Below, in pieces: positions 32,888-45,212 of a stretch of 64,000 nt of DNA. The stretch is from Pictodentalium vernedei. Taxonomy: Eukaryota > Mollusca > Scaphopoda > Dentaliida > Dentaliidae. A program made the translations under genes and the position numbers. Within the stretch, counting starts at the first letter, position 1. Each line of letters opens with the position of its first letter. The stretch spans positions 250,599,113-250,663,112 of the forward strand of contig CM062289.1 in assembly GCA_031216915.1 (NCBI GenBank), in the 5' to 3' direction. A model generated the notes under the pieces. That model ran no database searches and was not told the DNA's origin. It was given only the letters and a program-made list of their open reading frames with translations.

Positions 32888-34324
32888 GAGATTCAAGTTT
32901 GTTCAAGCCAAGTCCCTGGGTTCATATTTGGGCTCACTGTGGTAGCCCGAATTATAACTTAGTTCAAAATGAGGAATTTTCTTTAAAAATCTTCTTCTTC
33001 AGATCCAGCAGTCGGAATGTTTTGATATTTGGTATGCAGCATCCTTAGGGGGGTGAGATTCAAGTTTGTTCAAGCCATGTCCCTAGGTCCATATTTGGGC
33101 TCACTGTGGGAGCTTGAATTGTATCTTAGTTCGAAATGAGGAATTTTTAGCTCACCGAAGGAAGCTCAACTTATCACTTGCCGTCCGTCGTCATCCGTCG
33201 TTGTGAACATTTTTCAAACGACTTCTCCTCTGAAACCACTGGTCCAATTTTATGAAACTTCATGTGGATGTTCATTACTATATGGCAATTCATGTTTGTT
33301 CAAATGAAATGGCCACATCCCTTGGGGGCTCTGTATGGGGCATAACTCTGATAGCACCGTATGAATTATAGAAAAATTATTAAAAAATCTTCTTCTCCAG
33401 AACCAGTGGACAGAATCTTTTGATACTTGGTATGCAGCATCTTGGTATGGGTCTGATTCAAGTTTGTGCAAATCGAGTCCATCAACCAATATTGGGTCTC
33501 ACTATGGGGGCGTGAATTTTTACTTAGTGCAATTTAAGAAAAATTCTTTAAAAATCTTCTTCTCCAGACATCACGAAACTTCATGTGGATGTTCATTACT
33601 ATATGGCAATTCAGGTTTGTTCAAATGAAATGGCCACGTCCCTTGGGGGGCTCTGTATGGGGCATAACTCTGATAGCACCGTATGAATTATAGAAAAATT
33701 ATTAAAAAATCTTCTTCTCCAGAACTAATGGGCAGAATCTTTTGATATTTGGTATGCAGCATCTTGGTATGGGTCTGATTCAAGTTTGTTCAAATCGAGT
33801 CCCTTGATCAATATTGGGGCTTCCTATAGGGGCATGATTTTTTCCTTAGTGCAGTTTAAGGTAAAATCTTCTTCTCCAGAACCAGTGGGCAGAATCTTTT
33901 GATATTTGGTATACAGCATCTTGGTATGGGTCTGATTCAAGTTTGTTCAAATCGAGTTCCTTGATCAATATTGGGGCTTCCTATAGGGGCATGAATTTTT
34001 CCTTAGTGCAGTTTAAGGTTAAATCTTCTTCTCCAGAACCAGTGGGCAGAATCTTTTGATATTTGGTATACAGCATCTTGGTATGGGTCTGATTCAGGTT
34101 TGTTCAAATGGAGTCCCTTGATCAATTTTGGGGCTCCCTATGGGGACCTGAATTTTTACTTAGTGCAATTTAAGAAAAAAAAATTTAAAAATATTCTTCT
34201 CCAGAACCAATGGGCGGGATCTTTTGATATTTGGTATACAGCATCTTGGTATAGGTCTGATTCAAGTTTGTTCAAATTAAGTCCCACGATCAATATTGGG
34301 GCTTACTAAAGGGGTGTGAATTTT

Positions 34325-37165
34325 TAGCTCAACTTTGGCGAAGCCAAATTTGAGCTTATGCCATGGCCAGTCGTCCGTCTGTCTGTCAACAATTCAATAC
34401 GGCTCGGGCTAGAGGCCGTATTTATGAACCGATCTTTATGAAACTTCTAGGGTACCTTTGTTGTGACCGTGGGACGAGAACGAGTGTTTTTGGGTCCGAT
34501 CCGAAATTCAAGTTGGCCGCTGGCGGCCATTTTGTACAGACTTAGGTGAAATCAGAATTTTGCGCAGAACTTCCATATGAAAGCGCTGATTTGAATAATT
34601 TTTTGTATGAATGTTTAGTACCATGGGATACATCACATATAATACGGGTTTTTTTCTCGTACGTAAATTATGCAAATTAGACTAACTTTGATGTATTTAG
34701 TGTTACTTTCAGCACTGTAAGTGCAAATGCCAATACGGCTCGGGCTAGAGGCCGTATTTATAAACCAATCTTTACCAAACTTCTTGGGTACCTTTGGTAT
34801 CACCGTGGGACGAGAACGAGTGTTTTTGGGTGCACTCCAAAATTCAAGATGGCCAATGGCCGCCATTTTGTACAAAATTATGTGCAATCAGATTTTTGCA
34901 CAGAACTTCCATATGAAAGCGCTGATTTGAAAAAATTTTTGTGTGAATGTTTAGTACTATGGGATACATCACATATAATACGGGTTTTTTTCTCGTGCAG
35001 AAATTATGCAAATTAGATGAACTTTGATTTTTTCAGTACTACTTACACACAGTAAGTACACATGTCAATACGGCTCGGGCTAGAGGCTGTTTTTATCAAC
35101 CGATCTTCACGAAACTTCTTCGGTACCTCTGTTATTACCTTGGGACGAGAACGAGTGTTTCTGAGTGCGGTCCAAAATTCAAGATGGCTGCCAGTGGCCA
35201 TTTTGTACCGAAATTAGGTCTAATCAGTTTTTTGTACACAACTTCTATACGGCTCAGGCTAGAGGCCTTATTTATGAACCGATCTTTACGAAACTTCTTG
35301 GGTACCTCTGTTATCACCGTGGGATGAGAATGGGTGTTTTTGGGAGTGGTCCGAAATTCAAGATAGCCACCAGCAGCCATTTTGTACCAAAATTAGTGCA
35401 ATCAGTCTTTTGTACAGAACTTCTGTATGAAAGTTCTGATTTGAATAAATTTTTGTAGGAATGTTTAGTAAAATGGAATACATCACATACAGTACAGGTT
35501 TTTTTCTCGTGCAGAAATTATGCAAATTAGATGAATTTTGATTTATTTAGTGCTACTTATAAACTGTAAGTGCACATGTCAATACATCTCTGGCTAGAGG
35601 CTGTATTTATCAACCCGATCTTCACGAAATGTCTTGGGTACCTTTGTTATCACCTTGGGATGAGAACGAGTGTTTCTGAGTGCGGTCCAAAAGTCAAGAT
35701 GGCTGCCAGTGGCCATTTTGTACCGAAATTAGGTCTAATCAGTTTTTTGTACACAACTTCTATACGGCTCAGGCTAGAGGCCTTATTTATGAACCGATCT
35801 TTACGAAACTTCTTGGGTACCTCTGTTATCACCGTGGGATGAGAATGGGTGTTTTTGGGAGTGGTCCGAAATTCAAGATAGCCACCAGCAGCCATTTTGT
35901 ACCAAAATTAGTGCAATCAGTCTTTTGTACAGAACTTCTGTATGAAAGTTCTGATTTGAATAAATTTTTGTAGGAATGTTTAGTAAAATGGAATACATCA
36001 CATACAGTACAGGTTTTTTTCTCGTGCAGAAATTATGCAAATTAGATGAATTTTGATTTATTTAGTGCTACTTATAAACTGTAAGTGCACATGTCAATAC
36101 ATCTCTGGCTAGAGGCTGTATTTATCAACCCGATCTTCACGAAATGTCTTGGGTACCTTTGTTATCACCTTGGGATGAGAACGAGTGTTTCTGAGTGCGG
36201 TCCAAAAGTCAAGATGGCTGCCAGTGGCCATTTTGTACCGAAATTAGGTCTAATCAGTTTTTTGTACACAACTTCTATACGGCTCAGGCTAGAGGCCTTA
36301 TTTATGAACCGATCTTTACGAAACTTCTTGGGTACCTCTGTTATCACCGTGGGATGAGAATGGGTGTTTTTGGGTGTGGTCCGAAATTCAAGATAGCCAC
36401 CAGCAGCCATTTTGTACCAAAATTAGTGCAATCAGTCTTTTGTACAGAACTTCTGTATGAAAGTTCTGATTTGAATAAATTTTTGTATGAATGTTTAGTA
36501 AAATGGAATACATCACATACAGTACGGGTTTTTTTCTCGTGCAGAAATTATGCAAATTAGATGAATTTTGATTTATTTAGTGCTACTTATAAACTGTAAG
36601 TGCACATGTCAATACATCTCTGGCTAGAGGCTGTATTTATCAACCGATCTTCACGAAATGTCTTGGGTACCTTTGTTATCACCTTGGGATGAGAACGAGT
36701 GTTTCTGAGTGCGGTCCAAAAGTCAAGATGGCTGCCAGTGGCCATTTTGTACCGAAATTAGGTCCAATCAGTTTTTTGTCACAACTTCTATACAGCTCGT
36801 ATTTATGAACTGATATTCACGAAACTTCTTGGGTACCTTTGTTTTCACCTTGGGACGGGAATGAGTGTGTTTTGGGGTGCCTTTGTTATCACTGTGCTAT
36901 GAGAACAAATATTTTGGGGTTCAGTCAGATCCACTCTGGGACTCAAAGATTTCTTTTCTAGTTTAGCATCTGACTGTCACCGACCTTTACAATACTTTAC
37001 CTATACATTTGTTACAGACTACAGTCAGTATTTATGTACAGACCGTTACAGTACTTTATATGTACCTTTGTTATCAGGTCATTACCTAGATGTTTGTCAT
37101 TGCTGTGTCACATACTATACATGTACATGTCTTGACAAGTTGAGCTACAGTGTCATTGACACTTT
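34325..37165 (+). repeat. TAGCTCAACTTTGGCG minisatellite element with 515-bp triplication
   Basis: Starts TTTTTAGCTCAACTTTGGCGAAGCC. Units of about 250-360 bp follow, each containing TACGGCTCGGGCTAGAGGC, a CTTCTTGGGTACCTTTGTTATC word and AAGATGGC..CCAGTGGCCATTTTGTAC. From about 35160 to 36780 one 515-bp block is repeated three times almost without change: the same frames recur at 35165, 35680 and 36195. The tail 36890-37165 is a short non-repetitive piece found again at 40520-40812. Confidence 0.78.
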
Positions 37166-37885
37166 CATTACTCAGTGCAATTTAAGAAAATTTCTTTCAA
37201 AATCTTCTTCTCCAGAACCAATGGGCATAATCTTTTGATATTTGGTATGCAGCATCTTGGTATGGGTCTGATTCAAGTTTGTTCAAATCGAGTCCCTTGA
37301 TCAATATTGGGGCTCCCTATAGGGGCATGAATTTTTCCTTAGTGCAATTTAAGGTAAAATCTTCTTCTCCAGAACCAGTGGGCAGAATCTTTTGATATTT
37401 GGTATACATCATCTTGGTATGGGTCTGATTCAAGTTTGTTCAAATTGAATCCCCCGTGCAATATTGGGGATCACTATAGGGGTGTGAATTGTTACTTAGT
37501 GCAATTTAACAAAAAATCTTTAACAATCTTCTTCACCAGAACCAGTGGGCAGAATGTTTAGATATTTGGTATGCAGCATCTGGTATGGGTTGGATTCACG
37601 TTTGTTCAAATTGAGTCTTTTGATCAATATTGGGGCTCACTATGGGGGTGTGAATGTTTACTTTGTGCAATTCAAATTCTTTAAAAATCTTCTTCAGAAC
37701 CATCATGCAGAATCTTTTGATATTTGATAAGCAGCATTGTCCCATTCAGTCTCGTTGATGTGTTAGCTCACAGAGAGTATATATTTACTCTGTAGAACCT
37801 TAAGAATAGCTTTTGATAAAATTTGAGTCTTAACAGTATGGAACATTCGGTGAGCGCCTAAGGCCCCCTGGGGCCTCTTGTTTTA

Positions 37886-38974
37886 ACATGCACTTTCATA
37901 TGCATGCAAAATCTGAGAATTGAGATTTTTATGCCCTGAAACATTTTTTCGGGGGCATATAGTGTTTGTCATTTACATCCATCCACCTGTCCGTCCATCG
38001 GGAAGATTTTCCTGTCTACTCTATAACTCTGAGATGCTTCATTGGAATTTGTTGAAACTTGGCATACATTTTACTTGTGGGGAGACGATGTGTCATGCAC
38101 AAAATCAAGGAAGTCATTGCCACGTCGGGGGCATAGTCACTTCTGAGTGACAATCTCTTGTTTCAATTTAGTGGCTTTTTGTCCATTCAACATTTAGTGG
38201 AAACATAATTCATTGAAATGGAAATTATTGCAAGAAAAAAGAAGCTGCACAACTCTTTACTTAACACAACTAGAGGACGATAATTTCAAAACTATTTTTT
38301 TCAGTAAACTTAATGTGTCCATGTTTTGCCTTCAAAACATGTCTTATAAATCCTCATTAAGGGTTTATATGTTATGCATTGGTGCAAAATTGAAAAAAAA
38401 AAAAATAGAATTTTTTTTACTCAGACCACAATAAAAAAAATTAAAAGTTTAGGGTCGGGCCCTAAAAAATAGAGTACATATAGGTTGGTGGGAAACACAT
38501 CACATTTTTGGCCTAAATGAATTCAGAAGGGTGGGAAAATAATGTTTTCTTACATACTTGACACTTTATTATACTTTGGTACATAGTTGCCTGATATATG
38601 GTATTCACATCTTGGAGAACTCTAAAGCAACAAAAAAATTTCAGTTTCTGCAAAAAAAGATCTATACGAATTATCAGTCATAAAAGATTTAATGCCCACA
38701 CCAAGAATCTATTCATGAAGGATCGTATCCTCAAAGTTAACATCTTATTATACCCCACAAAATGAATTTTTGGGGGGATAAATACGAGTCAAATTGTCGG
38801 TCGGTCTGTCGTCATCGGTCCGTTGCACATGTAAACTTGTGGAGCGAGCTACTTCCACAGTTTTAGCCGTATTTTCCTGAAACTTCAGAAAAATGATCAA
38901 CATGATGAGGAGCAGTGCGTGACATAATTTTTTTCTTGATCGGATTCAAGATGGCCGACTGGTGGCCATATTGG
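37886..38974. repeat. Fragments of GGGGGCATA and TACCCCAC repeats
   Basis: 37930-38150 is a small 'TATGCCCTGAAA..GGGGGCATA...GGGGGCATAGTCACTTCTGAGTGACAA' element; its reverse complement fragment is at 26330-26510. 38390-38480 is A-rich around GGTCGGGCCCTA. 38752-38974 is a TATACCCCAC...GGTCGGTCTGTCG repeat. Non-coding. Confidence 0.5.
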
Positions 38975-38978
38975 ATTT

Positions 38979-40830
38979 TTTTAGCTCAACTTTGGCGAAG
39001 CCAAATTTGAGCTTATGCCATGGCCCGTCGTCCGTCTGGCCATCTGTCCGTCAACAATTGGATACGGCTCGGGCTAGAGGCCGTATTTATGAACCGATCT
39101 TTACAAAACTTCTTGGGTATCTTTGTTATGACCGTGGGACGAGAACGAGTGTTTTTGGGTGCAGTCCGAAATTCAAGATGGCTGCCAGCCACCATTTTGT
39201 ACCGACGATGCAGAAATCTGTTTTTTGTACAGAACTTCCATATGAAAGCTTTGATTTGAATAATTTTTTGTATGAATGTTTAGTACCATGGGATACATCA
39301 CATATAATACGGGTTTTTTTCTCGTGCGTAAATTATGCAAATTAGACTAACTTGGATGTTTTTTGGTGTTACTTTCAGCACTGTAAGTGCAAATGCCAAT
39401 ACGGCTCGGGCTAGAGGCCGTATTTATGAGCCGATCTTTACGAAACTCCTTGGGTACCTTTGTTATCACCGTGGGATGAGAACGAGTGTTTTGGGGTCCG
39501 GTCCGAAATTCAAGATGGCCGATGGCAGCCATTTTGTACAAAATTTGGTGCAATCAGATTTTTGCACAGAACTTCCATATGAAAGCGCTGATTTGAATAA
39601 TTTGTTGTGTGAATGTTTAGTACCATGGGATACATCACATATAATACGGGTTTTTTTCTCGTGCAGAAATTATGCAAATTAGATGAACTTTGATTTTTTC
39701 AGTGCTACTTACACACAGTAAGTACACATGTCAATACGGCTCGGGCTAGAGTCTGTATTTATGAACCAATCTTCACGAAATGTCTTTGGTACCTTTGTTA
39801 TCACCTTGGGACGAGAACGAGTGTTTCTGGGTGCGGTCCAAAATTCAATATGGCTGCCAGTAGCCATTTTGTACCGAAATTAGGTCTAATCAGTTTTTTG
39901 TACACAACTTCTATACGGCTCAGGCTAGAGGCCGTATTTATGAACCGATCTTTACGAAACTTCTTGGGTACCTTTGTTATCACCGTGGGATGAGAACGAG
40001 TGTTTTTGGGTGTGGTCCGAAATTCAAGATGGCCACCAGCAGCCATTTTGTACCAAAATTAGTGCAATCAGTCTTTTGTACAGAACTTCTGTATGAAAGT
40101 TCTGATTTGAATAAAGTTTTGTATGAATGTTTAGTAACATGGAATACATCACATATAGTACAGGTTTTTTTCTCGTGCAGAAATTATGCAAATTAGATGA
40201 ACTTTGATTTATTTAGTGCTACTTATACACTGTAAGTGCACATGTCAATACGGCTCGGGCTAGAGGCTGTATTTATGAACTGATCTTCACAAAACTTCCT
40301 GGGTACCTTTGTTATCACCTTAGGACGAGAACAAGTGTTTCTGAGTGTGGTCCAAAATTCAAGATGGCTGCCAGTGGCCATTTTGTACCGAAATTAGGTC
40401 CGATCAGTTTTTTGTCACAACTTCTACACAGCTCATATTTGTGAACTGATCTTCACGAAACTTCTTGGGTACCTTTGTTTTCACCTTGGGACAGGAATGA
40501 GTGTGTTTTGGGGTGCCTTTGTTATCACTGTGCTATGAGAACAAATATTTTAGGGTTCAGTCAGACCCACTCTGGGACTCCAAGATTTTTTTCTAGTTTA
40601 GCATCTGACTGTCACCCACCTTTACAATACTTTACCTATACATTTGTTACAGGCAACGGCCAGTATTTATGTACAGACCGTTACAATACTTTATATGTAC
40701 CTTTGTTATCAGGTCATTACCTAGATGTTTGTCATTGCTGTGTCACATACTATACATGTACATGTCTTTGTCTTGACAAGTTGAGCTACAGTGTCATTGA
40801 CACTTTCATTTTATGTAAACTAGTGGAGCG
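38979..40830 (+). repeat. Second TAGCTCAACTTTGGCG element (paralogue of 34325-37165)
   Basis: Same start (TTTTTTTAGCTCAACTTTGGCG), the same unit structure (units near 39060, 39400, 39735, 39915, 40250) and the same unique tail (GCTATGAGAACAAATATTTT..., 40520-40812). It lacks the 515-bp triplication. Element and tail together were duplicated, with the expansion arising afterwards in the other copy. Confidence 0.75.
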
Positions 40831-41060
40831 AACTACTTCCACAGTTTTAGCCACATTTTCATGAAACTTCACAAAAATGATCAAAATGATGAGGGGAAGT
40901 GTGCGACATAATTTTTTTCCCGCTCGGTTTCCAGATGGCCGACTGGTGGCCATATTGGATTTTTTTTTTACTTAGAAAAATTGAATGCCCCTTTTCAGTC
41001 ACCCACACTAGGTGGTATGCCATGGTGGGGGTATATATAGCGGGCAACAGACCATCTCTA
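40831..41060. repeat. Fragment of the 38752-38974 repeat
   Basis: CTTCCACAGTTTTAGCC, GGAAGTGTGCGACATAATTTTTTT and AGATGGCCGACTGGTGGCCA match 38830-38975. Non-coding. Confidence 0.55.
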
Positions 41061-41083
41061 GTTCAATCTACAGTTGGAAAAAG

Positions 41084-41374
41084 TCCAACCTTCCTGCATT
41101 GTTTGTCAATTTCTTCATATACGTTAATAGCCAGACCCAAGAAGATACTAGGCAGTCTGATCTTCTTCGCATAAGTAGAACACGGAATAAATTATTAGAA
41201 AACCTACCATCGTACCTGTATCAAAAAATATGGAATGAGCTGGACGTTGAAATTCCTCAGCTACATAATAGAAAGATGTTAAAAAAAAACTTGACTTTTA
41301 AACTTTTATCTTACTTAGATTCTATACTGTGTAGTAATCTGCACTGTCCTCACTGTTTGCTTCACATTTCATGA
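41084..41374 (+). pseudogene. C-terminal fragment of a non-LTR retrotransposon reverse transcriptase
   Basis: The frame reads LPALFVNFF...TQEDTRQSDLL...QKIWNELD...KMLKKNLTFKLLSYL and stops at TGA 41372. This order (LP.LF.N.F, then TR, then the K-W-N-L box, then a Lys-rich helix with KLL) is the C-terminal region of Jockey/CR1-like LINE ORF2 proteins as I know them. The RT core itself is not upstream, so this is a 5'-truncated insertion, the normal fate of LINEs. No poly(A) or simple-repeat tail was identified, and the family is not assigned. Confidence 0.55.
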
Positions 41375-42031
41375 TTTGGTAAGAAACTCTATGATCCAGG
41401 AAATTTGTTTTAACATAGCCAACAAAACATCTTGAGCCTGTTATATTTTAACTGGTTGAGTGCTAGAAGCCACTATCAGGGCTTTCAAAAAAATTAAGGT
41501 ACCATGCAGAGCAAAAGCCAACATTTTCCTCGCTCATGTTTCATATTCAGTTAAATGCAAATAATATTTCCTTTAAATAAACTTGTTTTATAACAAATTA
41601 TTGCAGAGTGCCTGAAAGCAGCCATGACTTGATTTGATGGAATATTCAAAGGAGACTGACCTTAAAAATGTTGTTTAAAGGATTATGACTGTAAAGGTAT
41701 ATTTCATCAACAACGGTTCAGTAAAATAACTCCATTAGGTAACATGTCTATTATTCCAGGAAACTTTGCCAGCAGCATGCAAAAACTTAAGGGAGACCAT
41801 GTTGAAAATGTACTCCCATCAGTTTAAGCTTTGTCCTCCTTGTCAAGTTTAAATTTATTTGATCACCCATCATATATATAAACATGAATATTCTGTTAGT
41901 TACTATTACGAGGGATCAAAGTTTCTGGACACCAGGTCTCCAAATGCCAATATCCATTAAGGAGTATACTCATCAGTGATGTTCTGGGCCTTCTTCATGC
42001 TGTGGTGGCTGATTCAGGACACTGAACATTT
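41375..42031. other. Spacer with truncated family T2 MITE at 41452
   Basis: 41448-41560 starts TTAACTGGTTGAGTGCTAGAAGCC, identical to the start of the copy at 60690, but diverges after GGGCT and has no right end. The rest is unassigned. Confidence 0.45.
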
Positions 42032-42660
42032 TTATGCCCCCACCAATTTTGGCAGGGGCATTGAGTGTTACCTTTGTCCGTCCATCTATACATACATAAG
42101 TCTATATATCTGTCCAAAATATGGTCCTGGATGATAACTTTAGTTTGAACGAAATGAAACAAAATTTTATACATAGGTTTATAACCACATAATACAGGTT
42201 GGGGTTGATAGTGAGCACGGTCTGATATTTTTGGGCAGAGTTATGGCCCATTTTCAACTTAGAAAACATGTTGATATTGGTTTCCAGATAAATTTATTTT
42301 GACTGAACGAAATGAAACAAAATTTTATACATAGGTTTATAACCACATAATACAGGTTGGTATTGATAGTGGGCTTGGTGCGATATTTTTTGGCAGAGTT
42401 ATGGCCCTTTTCTGACTTGGAAGACATGTTGATATTGGTAACTTCAGTTCTAGGTATCTGATTTCAATCAAATTTAGAATATAGAATATAGCTTACTGTA
42501 GACAATATACCAGACAAGTTTGATTTTGAGTTTGGTGCAATAATTTTTATCTGAGTCATGGCCACTTTTTGGACCTTGTTAACCACTAAATATAGTTAAT
42601 CACAAAGTGGGGGGCATTGGTGTCCTATGGACACATTTGGTGGCCTGCTGTGTTGGTGTT
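42032..42660 (+). repeat. TATGCCCCCACC minisatellite element
   Basis: Starts TTATGCCCCCACCAATTTTGGCAGGGGCATTGAG and has a GTCCGTCCATC box. About two and a half units of 'GGTTTCCAGAT.A.TTTA..TTGAACGAAATGAAAC...TACAGGTTGG...GGCAGAGTTATGGCC' follow. It ends GTGGGGGGCATTGGTG. Related units lie at 300-660. Non-coding. Confidence 0.55.
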
Positions 42661-43489
42661 ATGGTTTAATGGAAATAAGATAAGATATTTTTAATTCAAT
42701 ATCCACAAAGATAAATGACTAGAAAGTTAGAAACTCACGCTTGGCAGTGGGGGTGGGGGGGGGGGAGGGGGTGGTAATAGCCACCTTGGCATTGAACTTG
42801 TTTTTATTTTGTTACAAAGCGATAAAAGATCTTGTTTAATGAGAAAACACCTTATTTAAATGACATAGTATCCCATTATAATGAGATAATTTCTTGCTAT
42901 AGTGTTATATATCTCTTTATAATGAGATAATTTCTTTTTATTGCTAGATGTTTTCTTGTTGTAATGAAATACATTCCCATAGTAATGATGTTTTATTTTT
43001 ATAAAGAGATGCTTTCTTGTTATAAAGAGGCATTTTTTCATTTCAATGAGAATGCATCTCATGATGAGATAAAATCATTATAATGAAAGGGCAAGATAGT
43101 ACCAGTGGACAAAAAGAAATGGATAGCATTTGAGATGTGAAGTTGCTAAATTCCTGATGCATAGAGGAGAACAATCGATGGCAGACTGTAGGGAAACACT
43201 ACAATAAGATTTTTGTCAGGAAAAAAATATGTTAACAAGTAGGAGAGGACCAATCTGCCGCTACCATGTGTAGTGGATGTGATCCTCATTAATCACTTCA
43301 TGTTTACAAGCATAGAGACGAGACTACTTCAGTGCAGCTCAATAGATGACAGGTTCATGCAATGCTGTTCCATCCAAGTGAAGTATCTTCTTGATCTTGA
43401 AATGGTGGGGGCCAATGATATAATCTGGCAGAGGGGGCAGCTAGCCCACCTATACAGATATACATGCATGTGAATGTTTGTGATCAAAA
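42661..43489. repeat. G-rich tract and TATAATGAGATAAT degenerate tandem
   Basis: 42748-42775 is a G-rich tract. 42800-43090 repeats TTATAATGAGATAATTTCTTG-like words about a dozen times in degenerate form, a known style of simple repeat in marine invertebrates. 43091-43489 holds nothing I can support. Confidence 0.5.
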
Positions 43490-44125
43490 TTAGAGAATAA
43501 TGTGAATACATAGAAGGTATCTATGCTATTTTAGTGAATATCTGGAATTATGAGTGTGGACCTGAAAGTTTTATTTTTCACGAGTGCTTGGGATGAGATA
43601 ATTCACGATATTCACTAAAATAGCGTAGATTTTCTTTTTATTATATGCTACATGACATTTTACTGTGCAATATTCAACCCAATTCGACTGCAAACAGTTT
43701 CAAGACAATAACAAAAATCTGCTGATCGTTCCCTCAAGGTGACATCATGCGCAAAAGCGTGTGAACCTGAAAGAATTATTTTTCACTCTCACAAGGGCTT
43801 GTGAAAAATAAAACTTTCAGATCCACACTCATGAGATAATTCCATATATTCACTAAAACAGTGCAGATTTTCTTTTTATTATACATTACATGACATTTTA
43901 CTGCTACTTATTCAGTCTAATTCGACTGCAAGCAGTTTCAAGACAATAACAAAGATCTGCCGATCGTTCCTTCAAGGCGACGTTCAAGATGATGTCATAT
44001 ACCGAAGCGTGACATCATTTAGGAAGCTACTCAGGGATATTTCTCGATATCCATCAAGTCGATGGATATCGAGAAATATCTTGTAGATAATTTGCGATAA
44101 TTCACAGGCTAGCATATAATACAAA
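43490..44125. mobile_element. Tandem-duplicated foldback element
   Basis: A block starting GATTTTCTTTTTATTATA recurs 240 bases later (43626 and 43866) with AATTCGACTGCAA.CAGTTTCAAGACAATAACAAA. Inverted words surround it: TATTTTAGTGAATAT with ATATTCACTAAAATA, and GTGTGGACCTGAAAGTTTTATTTTTCAC with its complement near 43795. Near the right side, 44036-44055 and 44061-44080 form a perfect 20-bp palindrome with a 5-base loop. Confidence 0.6.
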
Positions 44126-44577
44126 TTATTTTTGTGTATTTTTTTCTAGCTTGCAGAAAGTTATCCAATCAGAAGGGCAGCACAGTTGTCGGCATATTTG
44201 TTTCACAAATCTAAGGAATTGGGTTAGTAGTCATTTATTATTTGTAGATGTTGGGTCATATTCATATGTAATACCAGGAACCGACCTAGTAAGTAACCAG
44301 TGTGAATTTAACTCGTAAAATTCTGATTTGGATTCTGAATCTTAAATATTGGCTTCTAAGTTGACTTGCAACCCCATAAGACCCCATTTCCTTTATTGGT
44401 CACTTAAGACTTGACTAGGAACTATTGTGAAAATGAATGATTATTGTGGTGTGATAAAAATAATTTTCATTTATTTGAAAAACAACTTTAGTTATGCCAA
44501 AAAAGAATGTAATTAAATGCATAAATGTAATTCCTACACAGCTGAAAGCTTCTAACAAGAAGATAGTAAAGAAAAGT
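44126..44577. other. No recognisable feature
   Basis: AT-rich spacer before the SINE; no exon or repeat assigned. Confidence 0.35.
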
Positions 44578-44590
44578 AATATAACTACAG

Positions 44591-44933
44591 GGGGCCCAGT
44601 GGCTCAGTTGGTAGAGGTGCAGGCTGCAAGCCGAGAGGTCCTCGGTTCGAATCCCACCTGCGGCAACCGCGTTGTGCCCTTGGGCAAGACACTTCACCCC
44701 CATTGCCCATGTGGGGGCACGGTGACGCTGTGTACTAAGGCGTACTGCACGTCGATGGTGCACCTGTCTTCAACCAATGCTAACCCTGCTTGTGTGGAGT
44801 TTGTATGTTGGAGAGCTGACAGTTGCTTGTCATTGCTCGGTGGTTCTCTCTGGGTACTCCGGCTTCCTCCACCCGTAAAACTGTCACGGTCATGATTAGC
44901 CATTGTTCAGAAATATGTGACCTTAAACACTAA

Positions 44934-44979
<46 letters not shown>
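44591..44979 (+). mobile_element. tRNA-derived SINE, copy 1
   Basis: A tRNA-like head carries pol III A box TGGCTCAGTTGG (44600-44611) and B box GGTTCGAATCC (44644-44654). A conserved body with CCTTGGGCAAGACACTT follows, and a 3' (AAAT)n tail. A perfect 13-bp target duplication AATATAACTACAG flanks it (44578-44590 and 44980-44992), proving retroposition of this unit. The CTTGGGCAAGACACTT core occurs in several metazoan SINE families; which one this is cannot be settled by eye. A partner LINE with the same tail is not visible. The copy at 55361 is clearly the same family. Confidence 0.9.
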
Positions 44980-44980
<1 letters not shown>

Positions 44981-44996
44981 ATATAACTACAGTTAA

Positions 44997-45212
44997 CTGT
45001 TGAGTGCTTGATGCCCATGCAGGTGTGAAGGTTCTACAACTTAAAAGCATCATGTTCTGTAAATGTACTTCATATTATATTTGAAGTGAAATTATATCAT
45101 CTGTATGGACTTGCCTTGTTACAATGTATGGGAGAGTTCACTCTTCCATAAATTGTAACAAGGAACAAAACATGAACAAATTTTGACAAACAACAATTTT
45201 GCACTCTACCAA
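44997..45212. mobile_element. TTAA-flanked hairpin MITE, family T2, copy 4
   Basis: TTAA at 44993-44996 and 45213-45216, with ends CTGTTGAGTGCTTG and TTGCACTCTACCAA. Central hairpin TTGCCTTGTTACAA..GGGAGAGT / ACTCTTCCATAAATTGTAACAAGG at 45112-45170. Its left TTAA is one base past the SINE target duplication. It is in the reverse orientation compared with copies 1-3: the words AAAAGCATCATGTTCTGT match their 3' half inverted. Confidence 0.78.

Larger units (their letters stand above)
31720..37885 (+). mobile_element. Composite TAGCTCACC minisatellite element, nested
   Basis: Starts TTTTTTAGCTCACCGAAGG and ends CGGTGAGCGCC...GGCCCCCTGGGGCC-TCTTGTTTT. The start and end words are inverted repeats, as in the short element at 11534. 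Inside: about eight units of a roughly 165-bp minisatellite at 32100-33130 (CCAGCAGGCAGAATCTTTTGATATTTGGTATGCAACATTGTGG per unit, split here by variation); a second TAGCTCACCGAAGG start at 33148, so two elements are nested or tandem; more units to 34320 and 37200-37740; and an inserted TAGCTCAACTTTGGCG element at 34325-37165. No ORF is supported. Confidence 0.65.

Noticed and set aside
35165..36560. Repeated 81-121-codon frames
   Set aside because: Translations of the 515-bp tandem block, present on both strands and in three copies. No protein features.
42800..43090. Regular TATAATGAGATAAT words suggesting an array of spaced repeats
   Set aside because: No constant repeat plus unique spacer structure; it is a degenerate simple repeat in a eukaryotic genome, not a CRISPR.
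44591..44665. Possible functional tRNA gene
   Set aside because: A and B boxes are good, but the sequence continues into a conserved SINE body with tail and target duplication, so it is a SINE head.
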